Assembly: GCF_900104445.1 (NCBI RefSeq)
Contig: NZ_FNJI01000016.1
Span: forward strand, 42,891 to 106,890
Length of the DNA: 64,000 bases
From: Desulforhopalus singaporensis
GTDB taxonomy: Bacteria > Desulfobacterota > Desulfobulbia > Desulfobulbales > Desulfocapsaceae
Reading direction: 5' to 3'
In this document: piece by piece, positions 20,724 to 29,649 of the stretch
Position numbering within the stretch: position 1 is the stretch's first letter
Layout of the letters: each line of letters opens with the position of its first letter
Position numbers and translations under genes: made by a program
Notes under the pieces: generated by a model
The model's database searches: none
Told to the model about the DNA's origin: nothing
The model's input: the letters and a program-made list of their open reading frames with translations, nothing else

Positions 20724-21460
20724 GGCTGGAGTCCCCGCTCAAACAACACCGAGCAGGGCGGGCGGACCCCATATCTGCCGATATTTTCGATAACCGTTGC
20801 CGGCCTGCCGTCATCAACCACTTCCCCTTTATCCATGACAACCAGCCGCTCGGCGTGGAACAGAACCTTTTCAAGATCATGGGTGGTAATGATGATGGTA
20901 TGCCCGTTTTGGTGCAGCTTCAGGACCTGTTTGAGAACCATCCGGGTTGCGGCGAAGTCGAGGTTGGAAAACGGTTCGTCCATGACCAGCACCCTGGGAT
21001 TCATGGCCAGGACGCCGGCAATGGCCAGGCGGCGTTTTTCTCCGCCGGACAGGTTGTGCGGGCTTTTTTCTTCAAACCCCGAAAGGTCCACATCGCCAAG
21101 CGCCAGCCCCACCCGCCGGTCGATCTCAGACCGATCAAGCCTGAGATTTTCCGGCCCGAACGCGACATCGTCATAGACGGTCTCACCGACGATCTGACTG
21201 TCCGCATCCTGGAAAACCATCCCTACATTCTGCCTTGCCGACATCGGTTTTTCCGCGACCGATCTCCCGCAGACCAGGACCTTGCCGCTTGCCGGGAACA
21301 GAAGCCCGTTGAAATGTTTCAAGAGGGTGGTCTTACCCGAACCGTTGGCTCCGGTGATAACCGTAAATTCACCTTCCTTAAAGGTGAGGTTTACCTTTTT
21401 CAGGGCTTTTGTGCCGTCACCAAAGGTATGGATTAAATCGACCGTTTCAATTATCGTCAC
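20711..21460 (-). CDS. bioM: Biotin ECF transporter ATPase (BioM)
   Basis: ABC ATPase, 249 residues from GTG 21460, 4 bases after the bioY stop. Another GTG at 21487 lies inside bioY and is less likely. Walker A GANGSGKTT, Q-loop GMVFQDADSQIVGETVYDDVAFGPENL (typical of ECF/Cbi ATPases), signature LSGGEKRRLAIAG, Walker B VLVMDEPFSNLD and switch His in TTHDLEKV are all intact. It powers BioN/BioY biotin uptake. Confidence 0.94.
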   Translation of the reverse strand: MTIIETVDLIHTFGDGTKALKKVNLTFKEGEFTVITGANGSGKTTLLKHFNGLLFPASGKVLVCGRSVAEKPMSARQNVGMVFQDADSQIVGETVYDDVAFGPENLRLDRSEIDRRVGLALGDVDLSGFEEKSPHNLSGGEKRRLAIAGVLAMNPRVLVMDEPFSNLDFAATRMVLKQVLKLHQNGHTIIITTHDLEKVLFHAERLVVMDKGEVVDDGRPATVIENIGRYGVRPPCSVLFERGLQPWEI

Positions 21461-21464
21461 GATA

Positions 21465-22025
21465 TTATCCCGCAGCCTGGACAACACAGGCCTTTTCTTT
21501 CATAATCGGCCTTAACGCTCTTGCGATCGGTACCGCGGCGGCGATCTTCACGCCGTCTCCGATGAGAAAGGGAAACATACCGACAGTGAGCGCCTTATAC
21601 CATCCCATTCCGGTGACCACCGAAAGCCAGGAGACACCGACACCGTAAATCACCGCGGTGCCGACGATCATTGCCACGATGTCGACAATTACCCTGTTGC
21701 CGCCTTTTTCACTTATTGCCCCTATCACAAACGCCGCTGCGGCAAATCCGGCAAGATACCCTCCGGTCGGGCCAACAAATTTCCCGATCCCCCCCGTGCC
21801 GCCGGCAAAGACCGGCAGACCGACGGCACCGGCCACCAGATAAACCGCGACGCTGATCAGTCCCCAGCGTTTGCCGAGCAGGAGTCCGGCCAGCATCACA
21901 AAAAGGTTCTGTAAAACAATGGGCACCGGTCCGATGGGGATCGCTATATAGGCCCCCGCCGCGGTTAAGGCAGCCATTAGGGCGGCATACACCATTTTTC
22001 TCAACTGCTGAGCACTTGCATCCAT
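21465..22025 (-). CDS. bioY: Biotin transporter substrate-binding component (BioY)
   Basis: 186-residue membrane protein with about six helices. Family segments are AYIAIPIGPVPIVLQNLFVMLAGLLLGKRWG, VYLVAGAVGLPVFAGGTGGI and FVGPTGGYLAGFAAAAFVIG, the biotin-binding S-component core. The GGTGG/GPTGGYL loop is diagnostic. GGAG stands before the ATG. It lies between birA and bioM in an operon birA-bioY-bioM-bioN, so biotin import and its sensor are made together. Confidence 0.96.
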   Translation of the reverse strand: MDASAQQLRKMVYAALMAALTAAGAYIAIPIGPVPIVLQNLFVMLAGLLLGKRWGLISVAVYLVAGAVGLPVFAGGTGGIGKFVGPTGGYLAGFAAAAFVIGAISEKGGNRVIVDIVAMIVGTAVIYGVGVSWLSVVTGMGWYKALTVGMFPFLIGDGVKIAAAVPIARALRPIMKEKACVVQAAG

Positions 22026-22043
22026 GATTTTCTCCTTATCCTG

Positions 22044-22970
22044 TCACTTGTAAAAACAGTCGCCGTAAATGACGGTCTGACGCTTTCCGTCTTCTTTCTG
22101 CAGCACCAGACCGCCCTGGGAATCTATGGCGACTGCTTCTCCGCTGAAGGTGCTGTTGATCGTTACAATATGTACCGCTTTGCCGATTGTGGAGTTGACA
22201 GCCTTCCATTGGTCCAGCACCTCCCCGGGGTCGAACGCTGAAATTCGTTTTTCAAAACGATCGAGAAATGCGGTAAGAATTTCCTTTCTCGCCAAACTGC
22301 CGCCCGTCACAACTTTCAGGGACGTGGCGTTGGGTATCTCTTTTGCCGGGACGTTGTTGACATTTAAGCCGACGCCGATGGTTATGTAGTCGACGTAATC
22401 ACCTTCGGTCTCCATCTGGGACAGAATGCCACAAATCTTCTTCCCGTCGACCAGGATGTCGTTTGGCCACTTCACCGTAGCCGCAACCCGGCAACGGGTC
22501 CTGAGAACGGCGGTCATATCAATTGCCACCGCAAGATTGACGATTCCTGCAAGATTTACCGGAATATCCGGCCTTACTACAACGCTGAAGTAGAGTCCCC
22601 CTTCGCCGGAGTTCCACGCCCGCCTCATCCGGCCGCGGCCCTCTTGCTGGCTCCCGGCAATCACCACCGTATTTGCACGACATCCGCCCCTGGCAAGTTC
22701 AATGGCCTTGTCCATGGTGGAAGGCAGTTCGGTAAAATAATGAACGCGATCCTGCCTTTTGCCGAATTCATAGGGAAGAAGGCTGTCAGAATCGCTGCGC
22801 AAAAGATACCCCTTAGGAGATGACTCGATTGAGATACCGGACTTGATCATCCCTTGAATATGCTTCCATACGGCAACCCGGCTGACCCCGAGCGCTGCAC
22901 GTATATCTTCGCCCGACACAACGGTACGGGCTTCATGGAGGATTTTATATATTTTTTCTTTTGGACTCAT
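22044..22970 (-). CDS. birA: Bifunctional biotin-protein ligase and biotin repressor BirA
   Basis: 308 residues. The N-terminal winged helix (residues 1-60, EDIRAALGVSRVAVWKHIQGMIKSG) is followed by the ligase core with the biotinyl-AMP loop GSQQEGRGRMRRAW, YFSVVVRP, VKWPNDILVDGKKICGIL and the C-terminal SH3-like domain (IDSQGGLVLQKEDGKRQTVIYGD). It attaches biotin to carrier proteins and, with biotinyl-AMP, represses biotin genes. The presence of the DNA-binding domain and an operator directly in front of this gene indicate autoregulation of the uptake operon. An AGGGG ribosome site overlaps the operator. Confidence 0.96.
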   Translation of the reverse strand: MSPKEKIYKILHEARTVVSGEDIRAALGVSRVAVWKHIQGMIKSGISIESSPKGYLLRSDSDSLLPYEFGKRQDRVHYFTELPSTMDKAIELARGGCRANTVVIAGSQQEGRGRMRRAWNSGEGGLYFSVVVRPDIPVNLAGIVNLAVAIDMTAVLRTRCRVAATVKWPNDILVDGKKICGILSQMETEGDYVDYITIGVGLNVNNVPAKEIPNATSLKVVTGGSLARKEILTAFLDRFEKRISAFDPGEVLDQWKAVNSTIGKAVHIVTINSTFSGEAVAIDSQGGLVLQKEDGKRQTVIYGDCFYK

Positions 22971-22971
22971 C

Positions 22972-23003
22972 TGGTTAACCCCTGTAAAAATACCTGTTAA
23001 CCA
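22972..23003. promoter_or_regulatory. BirA operator in front of birA-bioYMN
   Basis: TGGTTAACC (22972-22980), exactly 14 bases, TGTTAACCA (22995-23003). This is the known BirA-site layout of two 9-bp arms of TTGTWAACC type 14-16 bases apart, with arms symmetric at 8 of 9 positions. It begins 2 bases from the birA start codon and covers the likely ribosome site, so bound BirA could block both transcription and, through overlap with the leader, the start region. Confidence 0.85.
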
Positions 23004-23115
23004 AAAAACGAGAAAAATGCAAAGAAATTCCTGGTTCCGGTCGGTCTGGACTGCTCACAATTTAAGACAAAATCAACCATCCCGGACAGTTCGAAAACAT
23101 TTTTGTAAAAAAAGA

Positions 23116-23814
23116 CTATGGTGAACGGAGTCGACCTTTTCGGGAGAGAAAAACCGCTCTTACCGGGGAGCCATCGGCGCTGTCGAGCTTAAGCGGCAGA
23201 AACAGGTAAAATCCTCGCCGCTCCGGCACAGCTCCCAGGTTACAGATATTTTCCACGATCAGGACATCGCCGCCAAGCAGAATCCGGTGAACAGAAAAGC
23301 TGTTGCCAACTGTGGAATCAACGCTTAAGGCATCGATCCCCACAAGGCTTACCTCAAGCTTCAGCAACAGCCGGGCCACCCCCGGCGTAAGATATGGGTG
23401 GGTGAAGTATCTGCTGCTGTTGAAAAAAACATCCCAGCCTGTCCTGAAGATGACGAAATCGCCGGGCTCGATAATTGACAGATAGTCGGACAAGTCATCT
23501 TCCACAACAGGTTCCTCCGGTTTCCTGCCCGAGACATCAACCAGCACCCCGCTGCCCAGAAATCGATCGACAGGATATTCGTCGATGGTCCTGCCGTCTT
23601 TCAGAAAATGAAAAGGGGCGTCAATGTGGGTCCCGGTATGGGACCCCATATGGATGGCATTGACATGGCACCCGTCCCTATCATGGACAAGGAACTTTTC
23701 TATCGACACCTCCGGATCTCCGGGATATGTCGACATAGTGGATGAAACGGCCTGCGTCAGGTCAATACCGCGCATGCCGGAGTGTGCAATCGTATCGATT
23801 CCCTCTTCCGTCAA
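23116..23814 (-). CDS. Cyclase / kynurenine formamidase family metal hydrolase
   Basis: 232 residues from a TTG start preceded by GAGGT; an ATG 13 codons later is an alternative. It carries the family motif HxGTHxDxPxHF (SHTGTHIDAPFHF, His59, His63, Asp65, His69) that binds manganese or zinc. Members hydrolyse N-formylkynurenine, isatin or unknown amide or lactone substrates. LDVSGRKP-like and VIFRTGWD segments and the late SVDSTVGNSFSVH segment are typical. It is divergent from the amino-acid ABC transporter genes and shares with them an intergenic region holding GntR-type palindromes, so it probably belongs to the same catabolic unit. Confidence 0.85.
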   Translation of the reverse strand: MTEEGIDTIAHSGMRGIDLTQAVSSTMSTYPGDPEVSIEKFLVHDRDGCHVNAIHMGSHTGTHIDAPFHFLKDGRTIDEYPVDRFLGSGVLVDVSGRKPEEPVVEDDLSDYLSIIEPGDFVIFRTGWDVFFNSSRYFTHPYLTPGVARLLLKLEVSLVGIDALSVDSTVGNSFSVHRILLGGDVLIVENICNLGAVPERRGFYLFLPLKLDSADGSPVRAVFLSRKGRLRSP

Positions 23815-24065
23815 AGATGACCTCTTTGGATAATTTTGCCAACTATTTTACATCGTGCATAAATATAGAACAGATAGGAGCGGTGGGCAATAGTCTTTCC
23901 CCGTCGCGCCCCTGGCGCTCTCTGGTCTTCGTTGCCAAGGCGTTGCGCCATATAAAAATGCCGTAAAACCCTTGACGGTTCACAGACAGACTATATCAGG
24001 TTCACAAAATATTGAGGTAATGATCGGAAAAAAATATTGCATTTCAGGAAGCACCAATGTAATTA

Positions 24066-24098
24066 AAATTGTCCGACAATCAAACATTGGGACAATTT
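24066..24098. promoter_or_regulatory. Candidate GntR (FCD-type) operator pair
   Basis: AAATTGTCC (24066-24074) and GGACAATTT (24090-24098) form a perfect 9-bp inverted repeat. The left arm is part of the smaller palindrome ATTGTC-C-GACAAT (24068-24080), and ATTGGGACAAT (24086-24096) is a second similar element. TTGTCCGACAA fits the TNGT-N-ACNA operators of FadR/VanR-type GntR regulators, one of which is encoded at 28884. It lies between the divergent cyclase and ABC transporter genes. Confidence 0.6.
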
Positions 24099-24196
24099 AC
24101 AATCCGAGTTCCCAGGATTAAAGGGAAGTTCTGACTTCTTTGGCTATCCAGGATGAAACAGTTTAACCACTCATTCAATGGTGGAGATAAGACGTG

Positions 24197-25084
24197 ATGA
24201 ATACTGAAAATTACGAAATTGTCCCGCTGCGGCACTATGGTCGCTGGGTCTCCGGGGCAGTGGTAATTTTCCTCCTGGTCCTGATCGTCAGGGCTTTTGT
24301 ACAGGGACAGATCGACTGGCCGGTCATCGGTGAATTTTTCATGGCCCCGGTACTTATAAAAGGCCTTGGCAACACCATAATCATAACCCTGCTGGCGATG
24401 ATCATGGGGATTGCCCTGGGAGTCATCTTTGCCGTGATGCGGCTCTCGGACAATCCGGTCACCAGATGGTTTGCCGGTTTTTATATCTGGATTTTCCGGG
24501 GCACTCCCATCTATCTGCAGCTGCTTATCTGGTTCAACCTCGCCCTGGTGTTCCCCACCGTCAACCTCGGATTCTGGGAAGGACGGATGGTGGATATCAT
24601 GACCCCGTTTTTTGCCGCCCTCCTGGGGCTTGGAATCAACGAGGGTGCGTACATGACGGAGATCGTCAGGGGCGGGATTCTATCCGTTGACCAGGGCCAG
24701 CTCGACGCGGCCTCGAGCCTGGGGATGACCAGGCTGCAGGCGATGAAGCGTATCGTGCTGCCCCAGGCCATGCGGGTGATCATTCCGCCGATGGGCAACG
24801 AGTTTATCGGCCTGCTGAAAACATCTTCCATGGCCAGTGCCATCGCCTACACCGAGCTGCTTCACCGCGCCCAGATGATTTATTTCGTTAACGCCAAAGT
24901 GATGGAGCTGCTGATCGTGGCGACAGGATGGTATCTCATCGTCGTCACTATTCTCTCGAGTCTCCAGACGGTTATCGAGAATCGCTTTGCCAAGGGGCAA
25001 ACCAGGAACTCGGCGCCTTCGTTGCTGCGAAATGTTGTCCGCATAATGAGCGCCCGAAGAGGAATGGCAGGAGGTGCAAGATGA
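24197..25084 (+). CDS. Polar amino-acid ABC transporter permease
   Basis: 295 residues from ATG 24197 (a GTG directly before it is in frame; GGAG at 24183-24186). About five membrane segments, with [40 protein letters not shown], the family core [23 protein letters not shown] and the EAA loop [35 protein letters not shown]. It is a single permease that probably works as a homodimer. It overlaps the ATPase gene by 4 bases. Confidence 0.95.
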   Translation: MNTENYEIVPLRHYGRWVSGAVVIFLLVLIVRAFVQGQIDWPVIGEFFMAPVLIKGLGNTIIITLLAMIMGIALGVIFAVMRLSDNPVTRWFAGFYIWIFRGTPIYLQLLIWFNLALVFPTVNLGFWEGRMVDIMTPFFAALLGLGINEGAYMTEIVRGGILSVDQGQLDAASSLGMTRLQAMKRIVLPQAMRVIIPPMGNEFIGLLKTSSMASAIAYTELLHRAQMIYFVNAKVMELLIVATGWYLIVVTILSSLQTVIENRFAKGQTRNSAPSLLRNVVRIMSARRGMAGGAR

Positions 25085-25854
25085 ACAATCGTCCGCCAAT
25101 GCTGCAAGCGCAGAATGTCCATAAATCGTATGGGCGCAATGAAATCCTCAAGGGCATCGATCTCGAGGTCGCAACAGGGGAAGTGATGTGCCTTATCGGC
25201 CCGTCAGGGTCGGGGAAAAGCACATTTCTTCGCTGCATCAACCACCTGGAGCGAATAGACCAGGGCAGGATTTATGTTGACACCAAATTAATCGGCGGCC
25301 GGATACATAAAGGACGGATCTATGAACAGCGGGAAGCGGAAATCTGCCGGCAGAGGATGGATATCGGCATGGTCTTCCAGCATTTCAACCTGTTCCCCCA
25401 TATGACAGTACTGCAGAACCTGATAGAAGGTCCCGTCAGGGTAAAAAAAGAGAACAGGGAATCGGCCGTTGAACGGGCAAGAAAGCTGCTGGACCGGGTG
25501 GGATTGAAACACCTCGAAGCCAGTTATCCCAAACAGTTGTCCGGCGGACAGCAACAGCGGGTGGCCATCGCCCGGTCACTTGCCATGGCCCCAAAGCTCA
25601 TGCTGTTTGACGAACCGACCTCGGCCCTTGACCCCGAACTCGTCGGCGAGGTCCTGGCGGTGATGAAGGACCTTGCGGAATCGGGAATGACCATGGTGGT
25701 CGTGACCCATGAAATCGGTTTTGCGCGGGGAGTTGCGGATCAGGTCGTCTTCATGGATGAAGGAGTCGTCGTCGAGGCGGGCGCTCCGACAAAGATTTTT
25801 GCCAATCCGGAAAACGACAGAACAAAGGGTTTTCTTGTCAACGTGGGGAAGTGA
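25081..25854 (+). CDS. Polar amino-acid ABC transporter ATPase (GlnQ type)
   Basis: 257 residues from the ATG that overlaps the permease stop. Walker [11 protein letters not shown]-loop [17 protein letters not shown], signature [16 protein letters not shown], Walker [15 protein letters not shown] and switch His in [10 protein letters not shown] are all canonical. An insertion at [20 protein letters not shown] after the first strands is seen in a subset of this family. Energises import by the permease and the binding protein that follows. Confidence 0.95.
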   Translation: MNNRPPMLQAQNVHKSYGRNEILKGIDLEVATGEVMCLIGPSGSGKSTFLRCINHLERIDQGRIYVDTKLIGGRIHKGRIYEQREAEICRQRMDIGMVFQHFNLFPHMTVLQNLIEGPVRVKKENRESAVERARKLLDRVGLKHLEASYPKQLSGGQQQRVAIARSLAMAPKLMLFDEPTSALDPELVGEVLAVMKDLAESGMTMVVVTHEIGFARGVADQVVFMDEGVVVEAGAPTKIFANPENDRTKGFLVNVGK

Positions 25855-25918
25855 TATCCCTCTAATGCACCTCATATTCAAGCTGCCGGGAAAAGTCCCG
25901 GGAAAAGGAGAAAAAGTC

Positions 25919-26785
25919 ATGAATCGTAAACTGTTCAGCAAGACGGCCAAGACCGTTGTTTTCATTCTCGCTACCTTTTTCATTATGAAATCCACCGCGA
26001 TGGCTGCGGATTACAGCAGTACCCTTCCCGAGTCGGTAAAAGCCAAGGGCAAGATTATCATCGGCATAAACGGCATATTCCCGCCGATGGAATTCAAGGA
26101 ACCGGGAAAAGACGAACTGATCGGTTTTGACGTTGACCTGGCCAAGGCGATCGGCCAGAAGCTTGGCATCGACATCGTTTTCGATGACCAGAAATTCGAC
26201 CAGTTGATCAACTCGATCAATACCAAAAGAGTCGATATGGTGATCTCCGGCATATCCGACACCGAGGTTCGCCGAAAGACCCTCGATTTTATCGACTATT
26301 TCAATTCGGGAACCCAGTGCTTCACCATGAAAGCCCATGCGGAAACCATCAAGGATCTGGCGGATCTGAGCGGTAAAACCTTCGCCGTTTCGGCTGCCAC
26401 CGATTACCTGACCACAATGCAGCAGTGGAGCCATGACAACCTGGAAACCAAGGGCCGGGAAGCGATCAAGATTCTTGCCGTGGATTCCGAAGCCACCGCC
26501 CGTCTGCAGATGATCCAGGGGCGGGCCCAGGCTTCCGCCATCAGCCCCGAGGTTCTTGGCTGGCTCAGCAAGGAGAATCCGGGCCAGTTCGTGCCGGTGG
26601 GTCCTGTCCTTCGCCCCGATCCCTACGGAATCTGCTTTGCAAAAGATAATTCCCAGCTCAGGGATGCGGTATATGCGGCCCTTAAGGAACTCTTTGCCAA
26701 CGGCACATACCAGAACCTGCTTGCCAAGTGGGAAATCTCAACCGGCGCCCTCACAGAACCCCTGATCAACGGCCAGAGACCTTAA
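25919..26785 (+). CDS. Amino-acid ABC transporter substrate-binding protein
   Basis: 288 residues from ATG 25919 (GGAG upstream). A signal peptide (residues 1-28, ending AMAAD) precedes a family 3 binding-protein fold: KGKIIIGINGIFPPMEFKEPGKDELIGFDVDLAKAIGQKLG, then DQLINSINTKRVDMVISGISDTEVRRKTLDFIDYF. The ligand is probably a polar amino acid or a derivative. Neighbouring amidohydrolase and AroM genes suggest a modified amino acid. A strong hairpin follows the stop. Confidence 0.95.
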   Translation: MNRKLFSKTAKTVVFILATFFIMKSTAMAADYSSTLPESVKAKGKIIIGINGIFPPMEFKEPGKDELIGFDVDLAKAIGQKLGIDIVFDDQKFDQLINSINTKRVDMVISGISDTEVRRKTLDFIDYFNSGTQCFTMKAHAETIKDLADLSGKTFAVSAATDYLTTMQQWSHDNLETKGREAIKILAVDSEATARLQMIQGRAQASAISPEVLGWLSKENPGQFVPVGPVLRPDPYGICFAKDNSQLRDAVYAALKELFANGTYQNLLAKWEISTGALTEPLINGQRP

Positions 26786-26793
26786 TTGCTTTT

Positions 26794-26826
26794 TTCGACG
26801 CGTCTTTTATGACGCGTCGAATCTCT
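26794..26826 (+). terminator. Hairpin after the binding-protein gene
   Basis: Perfect 11-bp arms TTCGACGCGTC (26794-26804) and GACGCGTCGAA (26811-26821) with a 6-base loop, followed by TCTCTTTT. It probably ends part of the ABC transcripts while some read on into the aroM-like gene 22 bases later. Confidence 0.75.
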
Positions 26827-26842
26827 TTTCCAGTGCATGTAG

Positions 26843-27532
26843 ATGAACAGTAACGCCAATGTGTTGGGAATCCTTACCCTAGGACAATCCCCCCGCGATG
26901 ATGTCATTCCTTCATTTCAGGAGTTGCTCCCCCCCGGCACAACCATCAGGGAAGCGGGGGCCCTGGACGGACTGAGCCAGGAGCAGATCGACGCTCTCGC
27001 CCCTGATTCGGCCGATTCGGGAATCGAAACGAGACTGGCCGGCGGCAGCGGTGTCATGGTCGATAAAAAGCGGCTCACCCCCTTGCTTATTCACCAGGCG
27101 CTTAAGCTGCAGGACCAATGCAACCATATTATTTTATTATGTTCCGGCGAGTTTGACCAACTCCGCTCCGCCTGCAGCGCTATTATTGAACCGATAATTC
27201 TGCTGCGAGGTATTATTCATGGCCTGGCAGGAGCAAAAATCCTGGGTATAATCGGCCCGGCCTCGGATCTGGCACTGGCTCCGGCCCAATGGCAGCCGTA
27301 CGCCAGAAGAGTTGTCTGCGGCGCCGCCTCACCCTATGGAGAGACCGGTGCCATTATACGGGCGGGCGAAAGCGTAACGAAGCAGGGTGCCGAGATAATC
27401 CTCCTCGACGACATGGGGTTTACGGAAAAACATCGCCTGGCGGTACAGAAAAACAATCAAGTTCCGGTAGTCTGCGCAACGACAATGTGCGCCAGGGTAC
27501 TCACTGAGGTAATGTGTCATGCCAACGGTTAA
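26843..27532 (+). CDS. AroM family protein (Asp/Glu/hydantoin racemase-like)
   Basis: 229 residues, close to E. coli AroM. It opens VLGILTLGQSPRDDVIPSF, the family start, and has a Cys in ILLCSGEFDQL and another in VVCATTMCARV, near the places where Asp/Glu racemase superfamily enzymes carry catalytic cysteines. AroM itself has no established activity, and its name comes from co-regulation with shikimate genes. In this cluster, next to two amidohydrolases and an amino-acid importer, a racemase or isomerase acting on an amino-acid derivative is a reasonable guess, not a demonstrated role. Overlaps the next gene by 14 bases. Confidence 0.8.
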   Translation: MNSNANVLGILTLGQSPRDDVIPSFQELLPPGTTIREAGALDGLSQEQIDALAPDSADSGIETRLAGGSGVMVDKKRLTPLLIHQALKLQDQCNHIILLCSGEFDQLRSACSAIIEPIILLRGIIHGLAGAKILGIIGPASDLALAPAQWQPYARRVVCGAASPYGETGAIIRAGESVTKQGAEIILLDDMGFTEKHRLAVQKNNQVPVVCATTMCARVLTEVMCHANG

Positions 27533-28787
27533 CGACAACAAAATGTCGGATCTCAACGTTATCTGCGCCGATTCACTGGTGCAAATCTGCGACTCCGGGA
27601 CGCCCCGATCAGGCCGGCACCAGGGCGAACTCAACATCATCGAAGACGGAGCAGTGGCTATCCGTGAAGGCAAAATCGTCAGTGTCGGCACAACCGAAAA
27701 AGTGTTGGACGAAGCCGGAGAATGTTTCCGAACACTCAATGCGCAGGGCTGCTCAGTATTACCGGGCCTGGTCGAGGCCCACAGTCATCCGGTATTTGCC
27801 GGCAACCGCCACTGGGAATATGTCCGCAGGCTGCAGGGAAAGTCGGGCGAGAGCATCCGCAGCGAGGGCGGAGGTATCTGGTCCACCATTGTCAACACCA
27901 GGGCTGCAGACGACCCCGAACTCGAAGCCAACACCCTCCAGGCCTTTTCATCGATTTTGGCGGGCGGCGTGACAACCCTTGAGGTCAAATCCGGCTACGG
28001 GTTGACAACAGCAGAAGAGCTGCGTCTGTTGCGAATCCTCAAGCAGGCTTCACAAAAGACACCGATGGATATCGTCTTCACCTTCCTCGGCGCTCATATC
28101 GCCCCCCAGGACGGCCCGACTCCAGACCAGTTTGCCGACCTGGTCATGGAGGAAATGCTGCCCGAAGTTGCGCGCCAGGGGATCGCTGACTTTCACGACA
28201 TCACCTGTGAAATCGGAGACTTTTCACCGGAAACCGCGGCCAGGCTGCTGGCCGCCAGCAGAAGGATAAACATGCCGACCAGGGTGCATGCGGACGCTTC
28301 CACCCACTCCTACGGCTGGCGCACCGCTGTGGAGGGCGGCGCGGTCGCCGCCGATCACCTGACCTATACTCCAGATACGGAGATTATCGATATCGGTGCA
28401 ACCAGAACCATTGCGGTGCTGCTTCCCCTTGCCGAACAATTTTACCTCGATCAGGTGAAGGCAAACGGCAGACTTTTCATTGAAACCGGTGTCCCCGTTG
28501 CAATTGCCACAGACTACTGTTCCTCTTTTCAGGCAACATCCATAACCCTTACCATTGCCATGGCCTGCAGCTGGTTCGGCCTGACGCCGGCAGAAGCCAT
28601 AGTCGGCGCTACTCTCAATTCCGCCTATGCACTTGGCCGGGGACAAGACCGGGGGTCTCTTGATGTCGGCAAACGGGGCGATCTCACAATCCTGCGATGC
28701 AGCCATCCCAACGAAATCGCCACCAGAATCGGAGCATCGATGGTCAGACAGGTTGTGTCCTGCGGGAAAGTCGTTTATCCTCGCTGA
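27519..28787 (+). CDS. Imidazolonepropionase-like amidohydrolase
   Basis: 422 residues, metal-dependent amidohydrolase most like HutI. Metal and active-site segments are VEAHSHPVFAGN (HSH, residues 88-90; HutI has HTH), VEIKSGYGL-like LEVKSGYGLTTAEELRLLR, FLGAHIAP, RVHADAST, ADHLTYTPD and ATDYCSSF. No hutH, hutU or hutG is nearby, and the region after HAD differs from true HutI, so the substrate may be an imidazolone- or hydantoin-like ring rather than imidazolonepropionate. GAGGT precedes ATG 27519, which lies inside the end of the aroM-like gene, so the two are translationally coupled. Confidence 0.85.
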   Translation: MPTVNDNKMSDLNVICADSLVQICDSGTPRSGRHQGELNIIEDGAVAIREGKIVSVGTTEKVLDEAGECFRTLNAQGCSVLPGLVEAHSHPVFAGNRHWEYVRRLQGKSGESIRSEGGGIWSTIVNTRAADDPELEANTLQAFSSILAGGVTTLEVKSGYGLTTAEELRLLRILKQASQKTPMDIVFTFLGAHIAPQDGPTPDQFADLVMEEMLPEVARQGIADFHDITCEIGDFSPETAARLLAASRRINMPTRVHADASTHSYGWRTAVEGGAVAADHLTYTPDTEIIDIGATRTIAVLLPLAEQFYLDQVKANGRLFIETGVPVAIATDYCSSFQATSITLTIAMACSWFGLTPAEAIVGATLNSAYALGRGQDRGSLDVGKRGDLTILRCSHPNEIATRIGASMVRQVVSCGKVVYPR

Positions 28788-28883
28788 AAACATCCCCACA
28801 GATCATGGAATAGAACAGAGCCGACTACCTGCGACGCAGATGTCGGCTTCAACATTACTTACCTTTGCCAGTGAGGTCTTTTC

Positions 28884-29543
28884 TTGCAGTTAGATGATGT
28901 CAAAATAGAGCGGTCTACAACTGTCGACAGGATTGTTATCGCACTCAAGAAGGCTATGTTTGACGGGAAAATTCTTCCAGGCGAACAGTTGAAGGAATTA
29001 GTGCTGTCGCAAACCTTTTCCGTTTCGCGCAGTACTGTCCGTGAAGCCCTGCGGATAATGACATCGGAGGGGCTGGCGGTTCACTCACCCAACAAGGGGG
29101 TGACGGTCCGGCAGTTGACAGTTGAAGAGATCAAGGATATTTTCCTCACCAGATCGGTGCTGGAAATCTCGGCGGCCAGGGCTGTAAGAAAATGTTCTCC
29201 AGGTGCTTTGCAGGCGCTTGAGGCAGCCATGCAGCAGTATGCCGCTGCGGCTGCAACAGGAGACGCTCTTGCCGCGGCAGACAGTCATGTCGATTTTCAT
29301 TCCGCCCTGGTCGGCCTCATAGGCAGCAAGCGGCTGATGGAGACCGAGCGTACACTCATGCTGGACCTCAAACTTGTCATCGCCTCCATCGACAAATCAC
29401 GCGACGACCTCGGTCGCGAGGTAAAAAAACATGAGAACCTGACGCGACTGCTGATAACAAAAGATGAGACCGGCGCCATTGAATTTATAAAAAACGACCT
29501 TTGCGTAGCCAAAGGCTTTATCATAAAACACATAGACAACTGA
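28884..29543 (+). CDS. GntR-family regulator with FCD effector domain
   Basis: 219 residues from TTG 28884 with GAGGT at 28872-28876. The N-terminal winged helix (residues 10-75: ILPGEQLKELVLSQTFSVSRSTVREALRIMTSEGLAVHSPNKGVTV) is followed by an all-helical FCD domain with its metal/acid-binding residues in SVLEISAARAV, DSHVDFHSALVGLIGSKRL and the late KKHENLTRLLITKD. FCD regulators sense organic acids or amino acids and usually repress local catabolic genes. The ATTGTCCGACAAT palindrome in front of the ABC genes is its likely site. Confidence 0.92.
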   Translation: MQLDDVKIERSTTVDRIVIALKKAMFDGKILPGEQLKELVLSQTFSVSRSTVREALRIMTSEGLAVHSPNKGVTVRQLTVEEIKDIFLTRSVLEISAARAVRKCSPGALQALEAAMQQYAAAAATGDALAAADSHVDFHSALVGLIGSKRLMETERTLMLDLKLVIASIDKSRDDLGREVKKHENLTRLLITKDETGAIEFIKNDLCVAKGFIIKHIDN

Positions 29544-29649
29544 TCGCAGCGCAGCCGCCGGTCCCGCTCATTGACAGCGGATTCCGGAGCTCATGAATGG
29601 TGGGACAACGACCAGTTGCCTTCATAAGAGACAAGGACCGCAAGCCACC

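Noticed and set aside
27519..28787. A standard histidine-degradation locus
   Set aside because: hutH, hutU and hutG are absent, and several HutI active-site residues differ; only the family call is kept.
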